Below are positions 1 to 7,573 of a DNA stretch of 19,477 nt, in pieces (within the stretch, counting starts at the first letter, position 1; every line of letters begins with the position of its first letter). Source of the stretch: JAAZDN01 sp964440875 (lineage in GTDB: Bacteria > Bacillota_I > Bacilli_A > Erysipelotrichales > Erysipelotrichaceae); the NCBI GenBank assembly GCA_964440875.1, contig CAYTTS010000018.1, positions 1 to 19,477 on the forward strand, in the 5' to 3' direction. Position numbers and translations under genes: made by a program. The notes below the pieces were generated by a model, which saw nothing but the letters and a program-made list of their open reading frames with translations, did not search any database and was not told the DNA's origin.

Positions 1-30
1 TGAAGAAGTAATAAAATAAAACATTTTAAA

Positions 31-56
31 AGGTAACCTATCAGTTACCTTTTTTT
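31..56. terminator. Bidirectional intrinsic terminator downstream of phoR
   Basis: A 7-bp perfect stem (AGGTAAC 31-37, GTTACCT 44-50) with a 6-base loop is followed on the plus strand by seven T residues. On the minus strand the stem is followed by TTTT and more T-rich sequence, so it can also end the phoR transcript, whose stop codon is at 58-60. The clean plus-strand T-run suggests a plus-strand gene ends just upstream. Frame 2 gives a possible last stretch EEVIK and a TAA at 17-19, and frame 3 a TAA at 9-11. Too little sequence is present to decide between them. Confidence 0.85.
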
Positions 57-57
57 G

Positions 58-1704
58 TTATTGTGGTATACGAACTTTGAAACTTGTCTCATCATTCTCA
101 CTAACTACATTTATACTACCTTTATGGTAGAGGATAATATGTTTAACTATCGCTAAACCAAGGCCACTACCACCGGTTTTTTTATTTCTGGAAGAGTCAA
201 CACGGTAAAATCTTTCAAATAAACGTTCCTGATCTTTAAACGGAATTACTGGACCACTGTTTGTGACATTGATTATTAAGTCATTCTCATCCTTCTTAAT
301 CTCAATATTTATATAACCACCATCATAGTTATACTTAAGCGCATTATCAATTAAGTTTGATAATAATTCCTCTATCATCGTAACGTTAGCTTTAATATCA
401 AAATCATCTATATCCTTATTAACACTTATTTCTTTTTTCGTTAAACGCTTGTTGAAACTTAATAGTATATCTTCAGCAGTATCCTTGATATTGAAAACTT
501 CAAAATTATATTGAATTCCATCTTCATCAAACTCTGAAAGTTTGATAATATGGTCAATAATTTCTAATAGTCGATTACTCTGATTAAATATTTTTTCTCC
601 AAACATAACGATATCTTCACTTTTAACCATATTATTAGCCTGAAGTTCAGCTAAACCTTTAATACTAGTTAAAGGTGTTTTTAGTTCATGAGAAACATTG
701 GCTGAAAACTGTTCTCTTTGTTTTTGGTTTTTAACCTCATCACTAACATCAACGAATAACAATATCGCAACATCATCTTCTAATATTCTAGTATGACTTA
801 AATAGACTTGATAAAGACTATCATTTAATTCCATTTTATATGTGGAACTTTGTGATCTTAAGGCATCTTGAATCTTCTCTAATAATTTACGATCATTAAT
901 ATATCTAAAGATACTATTTCCAACCTCATAGCTATCTAGGTTAAACATTTCAAGAAAAGCTTGATTAGCTAGAAATATATTTAACTGTTGATCAACGATC
1001 ATAAATCCTTCCTTCATTGAATTTAAGATTGTATTAATAGTTTCTTTACGTTTATTTACTCTAATTGTTTGTCTTTTAATCTCACTCTTTTGAGCACGCA
1101 TCGTATTAAAATACATATCTAACTCTTTATATGGTGAGTCTAAGGCTGAATTTAAGTCAGCTTTTTCAATTGGCATAATAATATTATGTGTTAAGCGCTT
1201 CGTAATAAAATTCGCAAGAATAATTATTATTAATAGAGCCGAAATAGTAAATGGTAACATCATAAATACTAGGGAGTAAAAACTTTGCATAGAGTTAGAG
1301 ACTCTTAAGATATCACCACTATCTAATCTAATCGCATAGTAATAAGTCTTCTCCATAAAACTATCAGAATAACGCTCAACTTCTCCATAACCTTTATCTA
1401 ATGCCTCTATTACTTCAACTCTATCTGCATGATTTTCTAAATCATCCTTATCACGTTTATTATCAAAGATTATTTCACCATCATTTTGAATGATCGTAAT
1501 TCTAGCTTGCGAGACAATTGGATTTAATTCGACTTCACTAGTATTAATATTTATTGTTTCTGCCAAAAATACTGCTTGATCTTTAGTAATTGATATAGCT
1601 TTACGTTTATCTATGTCATAGTATAAAAAACTAGTTCCTAAACTAAATAAGATAACACTAATTAATACGAGTAGTAGGGCAGACCTTCTAATCTTCTTAG
1701 TCAT
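58..1704 (-). CDS. phoR: PhoR-type membrane sensor histidine kinase
   Basis: Sensor kinase of the phosphate-starvation two-component system, with the neighbouring regulator as partner. With the chosen start it has 548 residues: TM helix about 8-29, an extracellular domain of about 110 residues, a second TM helix about 143-167, a HAMP-like linker, a PAS domain about 212-320, a HisKA domain with the phosphorylated His339 in FSANVSHELKTPLTSIKG, and an ATPase domain with N-box Asn454 (NLIDNALKYN), F-box ERLFERFYRVD and G-box GGSGLGLAIVKH about 511-522. The start is the ATG at 1704, preceded by GGGGAT and overlapping the phoB stop by 8 bases (ATGACTAA). A longer reading from a TTG at 1728 lacks a good ribosome site. 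It is the last gene of the pst-pho operon. The assignment as PhoR rather than another PAS kinase rests mainly on its position. Confidence 0.93.
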   Translation of the reverse strand: MTKKIRRSALLLVLISVILFSLGTSFLYYDIDKRKAISITKDQAVFLAETININTSEVELNPIVSQARITIIQNDGEIIFDNKRDKDDLENHADRVEVIEALDKGYGEVERYSDSFMEKTYYYAIRLDSGDILRVSNSMQSFYSLVFMMLPFTISALLIIIILANFITKRLTHNIIMPIEKADLNSALDSPYKELDMYFNTMRAQKSEIKRQTIRVNKRKETINTILNSMKEGFMIVDQQLNIFLANQAFLEMFNLDSYEVGNSIFRYINDRKLLEKIQDALRSQSSTYKMELNDSLYQVYLSHTRILEDDVAILLFVDVSDEVKNQKQREQFSANVSHELKTPLTSIKGLAELQANNMVKSEDIVMFGEKIFNQSNRLLEIIDHIIKLSEFDEDGIQYNFEVFNIKDTAEDILLSFNKRLTKKEISVNKDIDDFDIKANVTMIEELLSNLIDNALKYNYDGGYINIEIKKDENDLIINVTNSGPVIPFKDQERLFERFYRVDSSRNKKTGGSGLGLAIVKHIILYHKGSINVVSENDETSFKVRIPQ

Positions 1705-2374
1705 TAGAATCCCCAATCTTATATCCAATACCTCTTACTGTTTGAATATATTTTGACGCGCTAAGTAAATTCTTTCTTAAAGTACTTATGTGGATATCTA
1801 AGGTTCTACTTTCACCCTCAAAATCATAGCCCCATATTTTCTCTAATATTTTTTCTCTACTTAAAACAATATTTTGATTATTTAATAAATATTCTAAAAG
1901 TTCAAATTCTTTATTTGTTAGTTCTACTTTCTCACCATTGACAAGAACTACATATTTTTCTTTATTTAAAGTCAACTCTTTAAAACTTAAGATATTTTCT
2001 TTTTTACTTCTTCTTAAGCGAGCTTTAATTCGTGATACTAACTCTAAAACACCGAATGGTTTAACGATATAATCATCTGCCCCTAAGTCTAAAGCCTTAA
2101 CCTTATCTAACTCACTACCTTTAGCAGTTAACATTATTATCGGTGTATCAGTGTAGCCACTAGTAGCTCTTAATTTCGCTAATATTTCTAGCCCATTCTC
2201 TTCTGGTAACATAATATCTAAAAGAATTAAATCAATCTCACTAGACTTTAAATTTGCTGATAAAAAATCTTTATAACTTTCATAACCTAAACCATTCATT
2301 TGATTTGAGTTTAAAGTATAAAGAACTAATTCTCTAATATCTTGATCATCTTCAATTATTACTATATTAACCAT
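1697..2374 (-). CDS. phoB: PhoB/PhoP-type OmpR-family response regulator
   Basis: Phosphate-regulon transcription factor of 225 residues (the Gram-positive equivalent is called PhoP). The N-terminal receiver domain has the acidic pair Asp9/Asp10, phospho-acceptor Asp53 in LILLDIMLPEENG, Thr83 and Lys106 (VKPF). The C-terminal winged helix-turn-helix (about 125-222) has the usual ELTNKEFELLEYLL, the recognition-helix stretch RTLDIHISTLRKNL and the wing motif TVRGIGYKI. The ATG at 2374 is preceded by GTAGGA, which overlaps the phoU stop codon (TAG at 2383-2381). The gap to phoU is 6 bases and the gene overlaps phoR by 8. It most likely binds the four-hexamer Pho box upstream of pstS and so controls its own operon; that is inference from context. 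Confidence 0.94.
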   Translation of the reverse strand: MVNIVIIEDDQDIRELVLYTLNSNQMNGLGYESYKDFLSANLKSSEIDLILLDIMLPEENGLEILAKLRATSGYTDTPIIMLTAKGSELDKVKALDLGADDYIVKPFGVLELVSRIKARLRRSKKENILSFKELTLNKEKYVVLVNGEKVELTNKEFELLEYLLNNQNIVLSREKILEKIWGYDFEGESRTLDIHISTLRKNLLSASKYIQTVRGIGYKIGDSND

Positions 2375-2380
2375 AAATTC

Positions 2381-3013
2381 CTACTTTCCAGTTGCGAAAA
2401 ATACAACAGAGTTAACAATATTTACACAACGATCGCCACATCTTTCAAAATATTTAGCAATCATATACATATCTAAGCGACTTGCCTTAGCTTCTCTTGT
2501 CTCCATCATATCATCTATTATTTTACTCTTCAATTCAAGTAAGCCATTATCAACTTTATCATCATAAAGTACAACAGAATTAGCTAAGTCTATATCCATA
2601 TTCATTAGTGAATCAATACTATCCTTCAACATCTTAATGACATCCTTTGACATCTTGATTAAATCTTTCTCATAAGCAAACTCACTATGACTATATTCTA
2701 AAACAATTTCACTAATATCAGTTGCGTAATCTCCAATTCTCTCTAAATCAGTTACAATCTTTAAGCTTGCCGAAAGAAATCTAAAATCACTTGCCACAGG
2801 TTGTTGTCTTACTAATAATGAATAACATAAAGATTGGATGTCCTTTTCCATTATATTGATTCTTTCGTCATAGTCAATAATTTCTTGTGCTAAAACTAAA
2901 TCATATTCACTTAAAGCACGCATCGCTTTAATTAAAGCCTCTTCACATAAGAGTGCCATCTTAGCAATCTCATTTTTAAGAACAACAAGCTGTGTATCTA
3001 ATACTGTTTTCAT
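2381..3013 (-). CDS. phoU: PhoU, phosphate signalling regulator
   Basis: Cytoplasmic all-helical protein that links the Pst transporter to PhoR and restrains phosphate uptake. At 210 residues it has normal length and shows the two repeated three-helix units of the family: LVVLKNEIAKMALLCEEAL... in the first half, with the metal-binding-type motif ERIGDYATDISE (about 92-103), and KYFERCGDRCVNIVNSVVF near the C terminus (about 187-205). Both E-R-x-GD motifs are intact. The ATG overlaps the pstB stop by one base (TAATG) and is preceded by GGGAGG. The place between pstB and phoB-phoR fits a physical and regulatory bridge between transporter and kinase. Confidence 0.95.
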   Translation of the reverse strand: MKTVLDTQLVVLKNEIAKMALLCEEALIKAMRALSEYDLVLAQEIIDYDERINIMEKDIQSLCYSLLVRQQPVASDFRFLSASLKIVTDLERIGDYATDISEIVLEYSHSEFAYEKDLIKMSKDVIKMLKDSIDSLMNMDIDLANSVVLYDDKVDNGLLELKSKIIDDMMETREAKASRLDMYMIAKYFERCGDRCVNIVNSVVFFATGK

Positions 3014-3759
3014 TAACCAAACCTCCCTGTAATATAATCCTCAGTTCTTTTATCACTAGGATTTGTAAAAATCTTTTCACTACTATTTACTTCAACTAAC
3101 TCACCATTCAAGAAGAAAGCACACTTATCACTAATACGAGCTGCCTGCTGCATATTATGAGTTACAATTACAACCGTGTACTTATTCTTTAACTCCATTA
3201 TCAATTGTTCTATCTTAGCTGTTGAAATTGGATCTAGAGCACTTGTAGGCTCATCCATTAGAATTACTTCAGGCTCAATAGCTAAAGCTCTAGCAATACA
3301 GACACGCTGTTGTTGACCACCTGAAAGTGACAGGGCACTCTTATGAAGACGATCTTTAAGTTCATCCCAAATTGCCGCATCTCTTAATGCTTTCTCAACT
3401 ATTTTATCTAAATCAGCTTTCTTACTAACACCATGTGCTCTTGGACCAAAAGCTACATTATCATAAATACTCATTGGAAATGGATTAGGTTTTTGAAATA
3501 CCATACCGACACGTTTTCTAAATAACTCTAAACTAGCTACCGATTTAATATCTTCACCATCTAAGGCAATTAAGCCTTCAATACGACAAGTATCTACTAA
3601 ATCATTCATACGATTAATTGATTTTAATAAAGTTGTCTTACCACAACCACTAGGTCCAATAAAGGCCATTATTTCATTTTCTTCAATATCCATATTAATA
3701 TCTTTTAATGCTTGAAAATCTCCATACCATAAATTTATATCTTTGATTTTAATCTTCAT
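3013..3759 (-). CDS. pstB: PstB, phosphate ABC transporter ATPase
   Basis: ATP-hydrolysing subunit of the high-affinity phosphate importer PstSCAB, at the inner face of the membrane. It has 248 residues: Walker A GPSGCGKTT at 35-43, Q-loop FQKPNPFPMSIYDNV starting near 88, ABC signature LSGGQQQR at 145-152, Walker B VILMDEP at 165-171 with catalytic Glu170, the D-loop SALD, and switch His in VTHNMQQA. The FQKPNPFPMSIYDNVAFG segment and the closing TEDYITGRFG are typical of PstB rather than other ABC ATPases. The start at 3759 overlaps the end of pstA by 11 bases and has AAAGGATC as ribosome site. Confidence 0.97.
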   Translation of the reverse strand: MKIKIKDINLWYGDFQALKDINMDIEENEIMAFIGPSGCGKTTLLKSINRMNDLVDTCRIEGLIALDGEDIKSVASLELFRKRVGMVFQKPNPFPMSIYDNVAFGPRAHGVSKKADLDKIVEKALRDAAIWDELKDRLHKSALSLSGGQQQRVCIARALAIEPEVILMDEPTSALDPISTAKIEQLIMELKNKYTVVIVTHNMQQAARISDKCAFFLNGELVEVNSSEKIFTNPSDKRTEDYITGRFG

Positions 3760-4573
3760 AAACTGATCCTTTCATTAACTTATTCGTTAATTTTTTTGAT
3801 GTAATGTTCATAATTAATACAACTATAAGTAATATTACCGCTGTTGCGTAAGCCTCATTTGTATTAAAGCCTTCACTTGATAAAGCCCACATATGTATTG
3901 CCAATGTTCTACCTGATGATAGAAAACTATCAGGAATCTTTGCCACACTTCCTAAAGTGTAAATAAGAGCCGCCGACTCACCAACAATTCTTCCAATTGA
4001 TAAGATAACACCTGATAAGATACCTGCCGCAGCTGATGGTAGAACGACTTTAAATATCATAAATAACTTACTAGATCCCATCGCAAGAGCTGCCTCACGG
4101 TATGAATCTGGAACATCTAGTAAGGCTTCTTGAGTTGTTCTAATAATAAATGGAAGTGTCATAATTGCTAAAGTTAAGCTACCTGATACTAGTGAGTATG
4201 AGAGTGATAATGTTGTAACAAAGAACAAAAATCCAAACAAACCGTATATAATCGAAGGAATACCTGATAAGGCTTCCGCTGATATTTTAATAACTTTAGC
4301 CATCTTACTATCACTTCTAGCATACTCAACTAAATATATTGCTGTCGCAATACCAACTGGAAGCGCAATAATTAGTGTCATCAAGACGATATAAATCGTC
4401 GTGATTAAAGCTGGCATTAATGAAACGTTCTCACTAGTATATTCAAGAGAGAATAGTGATAATTTCAAATGCGGAACACCATTAATTAATATGAAAGCTA
4501 GTAAGTAGAAACTAAATGCTAAAACAATCGCAATACATATTCTAATGTAATATTTAAATAGAAAATCTTTCAT
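3749..4573 (-). CDS. pstA: PstA, phosphate ABC transporter permease
   Basis: Integral membrane subunit of PstSCAB, 274 residues with about six TM helices starting at 12-32. The MetI-type permease EAA loop is visible in the segment SYREAALAMGSSKLFMIFKVVLPSAAAG (about 157-184), the cytoplasmic contact site for PstB. The motif GIPSIIYGLFG (about 105-115) is shared by PstA and PstC. The C-terminal half (IVGESAALIYTLG, then a segment around LAIHMWALSSEG) identifies PstA rather than PstC. The ATG directly follows the pstC stop codon, and its AAGGAGG ribosome site lies within the last pstC codons, so translation is probably coupled. Confidence 0.95.
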   Translation of the reverse strand: MKDFLFKYYIRICIAIVLAFSFYLLAFILINGVPHLKLSLFSLEYTSENVSLMPALITTIYIVLMTLIIALPVGIATAIYLVEYARSDSKMAKVIKISAEALSGIPSIIYGLFGFLFFVTTLSLSYSLVSGSLTLAIMTLPFIIRTTQEALLDVPDSYREAALAMGSSKLFMIFKVVLPSAAAGILSGVILSIGRIVGESAALIYTLGSVAKIPDSFLSSGRTLAIHMWALSSEGFNTNEAYATAVILLIVVLIMNITSKKLTNKLMKGSVYED

Positions 4574-5455
4574 TTAGTCCTCCTTTTTTAAAATCGTAAA
4601 GATACTATTAATAATTAATATTAAGATAAATAAAACTAAACCTGTTGCTATTAAAGCTTCACGGTGAAGTCCAGCAGCATATCCCATCTCAATTACAATG
4701 TTACCTGTCATCGTTCTAACACCCTTAAAGATATCAAAAGGTAATCTTATTAAGGCTTGATTACCAATTACCATAATAACTGCCATCGTTTCCCCAATTG
4801 CACGTCCAATAGCAAGAACTATCGAAGCTAAAATTGTTGATTTAGCTGATGGTACCATTATTGAATAAATCGCTTTTTCATGTGTTGCACCAAGAGCAAT
4901 TGCATTCTCATATAAAGTTTTATTAACATTACTTAAGGCATACTGACTCATTGATATTATTGTTGGTAAAATCATCATCGAAAGTAAGAGTGAAGCACTT
5001 AAGATACTATTACCATTTCCATTAATACCTCTAACAAAAGGTACAATAACTAATAGACCAAAGAATCCGTAAACAACAGATGGAATGCCGGCCATTAGAT
5101 CAACTAAAGAAAGTATTTTACTCTTATACTTTTTATTACAGTCATAACTTAAGTAAATAGCAGCTCCAACACCAATAGGTGCTGCTATTAAAATTGCATA
5201 AGAAGTTACATAAATACTCCCTAAAATCATTGGTAAAATTCCAAATGAAGCTGGATTGTCAGTTGGTAGCCACTCACTACCTAATAAAAAGTTTTTTAAA
5301 CCAATTTTAGCTATTGCTGGTATCCCATTTGCAAATAAGAAATAGCAAATTAGTAAGATAGCCAAAATGGAAAAACAAGCAGCTATGATGAATATTTTTC
5401 TCATAGCCACCTGCATTCTCTTACTAGATAGTAATCTGTTATACAAATTACTCAC
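4574..5455 (-). CDS. pstC: PstC, phosphate ABC transporter permease
   Basis: Partner permease of PstA, 293 residues and about six TM helices. Diagnostic features are the periplasm-side segment LLGSEWLPTDNPASFGILPMI (about 57-77), the GIPSVVYGFFGLL motif, and an EAA loop around ENAIALGATHEKAIYSIMVPSAKS, followed by IGRAIGETMAVIMVIGN, which is typical of PstC. The start is a GTG at 5455-5453, overlapping the pstS end by 8 bases with GGGAG about 10 bases upstream. An alternative ATG at residue 17, with AGGTGG just upstream, would remove the short positively charged N terminus, so the exact start is less certain than the identity. Confidence 0.94.
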   Translation of the reverse strand: MSNLYNRLLSSKRMQVAMRKIFIIAACFSILAILLICYFLFANGIPAIAKIGLKNFLLGSEWLPTDNPASFGILPMILGSIYVTSYAILIAAPIGVGAAIYLSYDCNKKYKSKILSLVDLMAGIPSVVYGFFGLLVIVPFVRGINGNGNSILSASLLLSMMILPTIISMSQYALSNVNKTLYENAIALGATHEKAIYSIMVPSAKSTILASIVLAIGRAIGETMAVIMVIGNQALIRLPFDIFKGVRTMTGNIVIEMGYAAGLHREALIATGLVLFILILIINSIFTILKKED

Positions 5456-6308
5456 TAATTAAAGTCTCCCATTCAGTGATTGCACCTGTATAGATTGCTT
5501 TTAAGTCTTCACTACTTAAATTTGTAATTGGGTTTTCTTTATTAACAATTACCGTAATTCCATCGATACCAATAACAATACCTTCTACCAGTTCAAGCTC
5601 TTCCGCTTTTAATTCACGGCTTGCCATACCGATATTGGCATTTTTATCAACTACTGCTTGAACACCAGCACTTGAATCAGTAGTTTGAATTTCAATTGTT
5701 GCATCACTATTAATTGCATTATATGCTTCTTTCAGTTTTTCTATTACTGGACTTACACTTGAAGAACCAGCAACAGTTATTTTCCCACTTACACCAGTAT
5801 TTTCGTATGAGTAGTCAGAGTCACTTGCAATATAACCACTTTTCTCAACTACAGCTTGTCCTTCTTTAGATAGAATATATTTAATAAAGTCACTACTTAA
5901 CTCATCTAAGTCATTATTTACAACGATATTGAATGGTCTTGCCACTTTATATGAACCATTTTTAATATTTTCAACACTTACTTCAACACCGTCAATTGCT
6001 AATCCTTTTATTGAGTCATTTAATGAACCTAAACTTAAGTATCCAATTGCATTTAGATCATTTTGAATATTACTCATCATAACATCTGTTTTATTTGCGA
6101 TAATAGCTTCTTGTGTCGTATTATCTTTTCTATTACCAGACGCATCTTTTTCTTCAATTTTAACTAATTCGATAAAAGCAGCTCTTGTTCCACTACCATC
6201 TTCTCTTGAAACTACACTAATACTACTACTCTTATCAAAACCTTTATCTTGTGAACTACAACCAACTAGTACTAATACTGCTAGCATTATTAAACTTAAT
6301 TTTTTCAT
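5448..6308 (-). CDS. pstS: PstS-like phosphate-binding lipoprotein with circularly permuted halves
   Basis: Extracytoplasmic phosphate receptor of the Pst importer, 286 residues. A lipoprotein signal peptide ends in LVGC with the lipidated Cys17. The order of PstS segments is inverted relative to the usual protein. Residues 30-160 carry what is normally the C-terminal half: SREDGSGTR 34-42, AIGYLSLGSL 87-96, IDGV 105-108, RPFNIVV 124-130, FIKYILSKEGQAVV 141-154. Residues 175-286 carry the usual N-terminal half: GKITVAGSSSVSP 175-187, SSAGV 212-216, IGMASRELK 226-234, DGITVIVNKENP 249-260, YTGAITEWETL near the end. All ligand-site motifs are present once, so this is permutation, not truncation or duplication. 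First gene of the operon, with AGGAGAG before the ATG and the Pho box 40-80 bases upstream. Confidence 0.93.
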   Translation of the reverse strand: MKKLSLIMLAVLVLVGCSSQDKGFDKSSSISVVSREDGSGTRAAFIELVKIEEKDASGNRKDNTTQEAIIANKTDVMMSNIQNDLNAIGYLSLGSLNDSIKGLAIDGVEVSVENIKNGSYKVARPFNIVVNNDLDELSSDFIKYILSKEGQAVVEKSGYIASDSDYSYENTGVSGKITVAGSSSVSPVIEKLKEAYNAINSDATIEIQTTDSSAGVQAVVDKNANIGMASRELKAEELELVEGIVIGIDGITVIVNKENPITNLSSEDLKAIYTGAITEWETLISE

Positions 6309-6345
6309 TTTTCTCTCTCCTAATCTAAAACAATCTTAACAATGC

Positions 6346-6387
6346 ATTGTAAAGTATCTATACAAACTTATGTAAAATATTTGTAAA
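6346..6387 (-). promoter_or_regulatory. Pho box and promoter of the pst-pho operon
   Basis: Reading toward pstS there are four hexamers, TTTACA (6387-6382), TTTACA (6376-6371), TTGTAT (6365-6360) and TTTACA (6353-6348), with start-to-start distances of 11, 11 and 12 bp. Bacillus PhoP binds direct TT(A/T/C)ACA repeats at about 11-bp spacing, so the match in both sequence and phase is strong. A -10-like TACAAT (6351-6346) overlaps the last repeat and no good -35 box is present, as expected for an activator-dependent promoter. The predicted start near 6339 leaves a leader of about 30 bases. A perfect 12-bp palindrome (6339-6350) overlaps the -10 region. Confidence 0.8.
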
Positions 6388-6389
6388 AT

Positions 6390-6414
6390 AAAAAAAAGGA
6401 CCCCATAAGGGTCC
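6390..6414 (-). terminator. Intrinsic terminator between the Pho promoter and the upstream RNA
   Basis: On the minus strand the GC-rich stem GGACCC/GGGTCC (arms 6414-6409 and 6403-6398, loop of 5) is followed directly by eight T residues (6397-6390). It ends transcription coming from the candidate small RNA and/or the iron operon, and insulates the Pho promoter, which starts 2 bases further on. The plus strand lacks a T-run after the stem. Confidence 0.9.
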
Positions 6415-6587
6415 CTGATTAAGTATTGAAACCTAATCACTAAAAAACTAGTAGTAAAAGTGCGAGGATTACTACGGATGATAAGTTCAACTTATCTGCG
6501 AAATGTCAATTAACTATTAAGTAGTTGGCGTAAATTAACAATTTTCACTGCTAATAAGTCATAGAAAATGCAATACTTATTAACCTT
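6390..6587 (-). ncRNA. Candidate structured small RNA, about 200 nt, family unknown
   Basis: The stretch between yclQ and the terminator has no convincing ORF but has a consensus -10 box TATAAT (6599-6594, weak -35 TGGAAT at 6622-6617) and several perfect helices. A 9-bp closing stem pairs 6579-6571 with 6428-6420. Inside it are a 7-bp helix with one G-U pair (6539-6533 with 6511-6505) enclosing a 5-bp hairpin (6526-6522 with 6516-6512), a 7-bp hairpin with a 3-base loop (6496-6490 with 6486-6480), and a 7-bp hairpin with an 11-base loop (6475-6469 with 6457-6451). The terminator follows at once. Length and closing stem recall 6S RNA, but part of the interior looks multi-branched rather than a simple rod. 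I could not match tmRNA, RNase P, SRP RNA or any riboswitch I know. An extended 3' UTR of the iron operon is the main alternative. Confidence 0.5.
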
Positions 6588-6650
6588 GTACTAATTATAT
6601 TACTAAACTAAGATTAATTCCACATATTATTAGTTTTAATCCGTACTTAT

Positions 6651-7565
6651 TTAATTAATCAATTTAGAAAGGTCGGAAATCATAATTTTAGTTGCGCTAA
6701 TACCACCTGTTTCAATATACCAAGCAAAAGCATCTAAATATATTATACGACCATTTAATTTTGCTGATGTTGAATTAATTAAAGCATTATCTAATAAGTG
6801 ATTACCTAATAGACCTTCAGAGCCTGTCGCAACTACACGATCCAATACTATTATTGAGTTTGGATTATGTTCTCTAACAAATTCAAAACTAACTTGTTGG
6901 CCATGACTTGATTCATCATAGCTAATATTATTTATTGGACTAAAACCAAAATCTTCATAAACCATACCATAACGACTATTAGGTCCATAGACAGAAATAC
7001 TATCGCCATTAGCTAAAAGAAATAATGTTTGCTCACTTAAATTGGCAGCACTATCCTTCAGTTGATCAACCATTTCTTTAAGATTTGAAACTTCACTTTC
7101 AATCAAGTCTTTTTTATCTGGATATAAAGTTTTAATAATATCTAAGTTTCTATAAACTGATTCTAAATAATTATTATTATCTATTTCTAAGTTAATAGTT
7201 GGAGCAATTTTTGATAGTTCATCATAGTTACTAGCACTACGGCCTGAAATGATGATTAAATCAACTTCCATTTCCGCAATTTTCTCAAAGTCAGGTTCAA
7301 ATAAAGTTCCGGCATTAAAGTAGTCATCTGATTTATACTTACTTAAACGATCTGATAAGTTAGCTTTAGGAATACCAATTGGCTCAATAGCTAAGTAATC
7401 AAAGCTATCTAAAACACCCAAATCAAATATAACAACATTCTTTGGGTTTAACACTACTTCACTCTCACCTGATGCATGTTTAATTGTTACACCATTTTCA
7501 ACGTCTCTATTAAAACTACAAGCACTTAAGCTTAAAAGTAAAACTAATAATATAATCTTTTTCAC
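6651..7565 (-). CDS. yclQ: Siderophore-binding lipoprotein of an iron ABC importer (YclQ/CeuE/FatB type)
   Basis: Extracytoplasmic receptor that delivers ferric siderophore, probably of catechol type, to the YclNO permease. It has 304 residues, a lipoprotein signal ending LSAC (Cys16) and a two-lobed helical-backbone binding fold. Family segments seen are VVIFDLGVLDSFDYL (about 44-58), FNAGTLFEPDFEKIAEMEVDLIIISGR (about 83-109), SKIAPTINL, NSRYGMVYEDFGFSP, SHGQQVSFEFVREHNP and GRIIYLDAFAWYIETGG near the C terminus. These match the YclQ/CeuE/FatB subgroup better than the FhuD or BtuF groups. The start is a GTG (7565-7563) with AGGAG five bases upstream, overlapping the yclP stop. Substrate specificity cannot be read from sequence alone. 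Confidence 0.9.
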   Translation of the reverse strand: MKKIILLVLLLSLSACSFNRDVENGVTIKHASGESEVVLNPKNVVIFDLGVLDSFDYLAIEPIGIPKANLSDRLSKYKSDDYFNAGTLFEPDFEKIAEMEVDLIIISGRSASNYDELSKIAPTINLEIDNNNYLESVYRNLDIIKTLYPDKKDLIESEVSNLKEMVDQLKDSAANLSEQTLFLLANGDSISVYGPNSRYGMVYEDFGFSPINNISYDESSHGQQVSFEFVREHNPNSIIVLDRVVATGSEGLLGNHLLDNALINSTSAKLNGRIIYLDAFAWYIETGGISATKIMISDLSKLIN

Positions 7566-7573
7566 ATAATCTC

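Noticed and set aside
6420..6455. AAAAAACTAG-like stretch on the plus strand recalling the tail of a preQ1 riboswitch
   Set aside because: The rest of the preQ1-I core (stem with a C-rich loop) is missing and no plus-strand gene follows.
6605..6641. Two interleaved short helices (GATTAA/TTAATC and AAACTAA/TTAGTTT) downstream of yclQ, pseudoknot-like
   Set aside because: Very A+T-rich, adjacent overlapping arms and no T-run; likely chance, and not a terminator.
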